Assembly: GCA_021300055.1 (NCBI GenBank)
Contig: JAJTHU010000236.1
Span: 1 to 5,759 of the forward strand
Source of the DNA: Nitrosomonadaceae bacterium
GTDB lineage: Bacteria; Pseudomonadota; Gammaproteobacteria; Burkholderiales; Usitatibacteraceae
DNA: 5,759 bases
Direction: 5' to 3'
Below, piece after piece: positions 5,759 through 5,759 of this stretch. Position 1 is the stretch's first letter. Each line of letters begins with the position of its first letter. The translations under genes and the position numbers were made by a program. The notes beneath the pieces are model-generated. The model was not told the origin of the DNA. It did no database searches and was given only the letters and a program-made list of their open reading frames with translations.

Positions 5759-5759
5759 A
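5630..5759 (-). mobile_element. Left end of a probable insertion sequence
   Basis: This is inferred only from the transposase C-terminus on the minus strand. The element's terminal inverted repeat should lie within about 5571-5629, but it cannot be set without the other end, which is outside the window. No target-site duplication can be tested here. Confidence 0.45.

Overview
The window is GC-rich, dense proteobacterial DNA. A betaproteobacterial source seems the best guess, from the secreted metzincin protease with GxW-type repeats, the two-PAS hybrid-kinase architecture and the GC-rich codon use. This is an inference, because no rRNA or other marker gene is present.

Layout, left to right. 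(1) Positions 3-905, plus strand: the C-terminal part of a secreted zinc metalloprotease of the metzincin clan. It is cut by the left edge just before its Met-turn and carries two tandem GxW-like repeats. (2) Positions 868-975: a short repeat cluster in which the last 12 codons of the protease, stop included, reappear 70 bp downstream with only synonymous differences. A strong hairpin sits between this gene and the converging gene. (3) Positions 972-1544, minus strand: a 190-residue protein that reads like a shrunken, catalytically degenerate ATP-dependent DNA ligase nucleotidyltransferase domain. (4) Positions 1545-1659: a 115-bp divergent promoter region with a perfect TATAAT for pgi and a TAGAAT that would give the minus-strand gene a leaderless mRNA. 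(5) Positions 1660-3282, plus strand: pgi, glucose-6-phosphate isomerase, with all key motifs and an in-frame Gly-Glu-Val minisatellite. (6) Positions 3279-5570, plus strand, overlapping pgi by 4 nt (ATGA): a 763-residue soluble protein with the outline PAS-PAS-HisKA-HATPase-REC-REC. The kinase signature residues and every catalytic residue of the first receiver are gone, while the second receiver keeps most of its own. (7) Positions 5630-5758, minus strand: the last 42 codons of a transposase, probably IS30-like, running off the right edge.

How the genes relate. The pgi/pseudo-hybrid-kinase pair looks like a translationally coupled operon, which suggests a non-catalytic PAS/receiver signalling or scaffold protein made together with a central sugar-phosphate enzyme. 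The ligase-like gene is transcribed divergently from the same 115 bp. The protease and the transposase appear unrelated to this core. The most unusual content is the two independent cases of enzyme folds that seem to have lost their catalytic residues while keeping intact reading frames.
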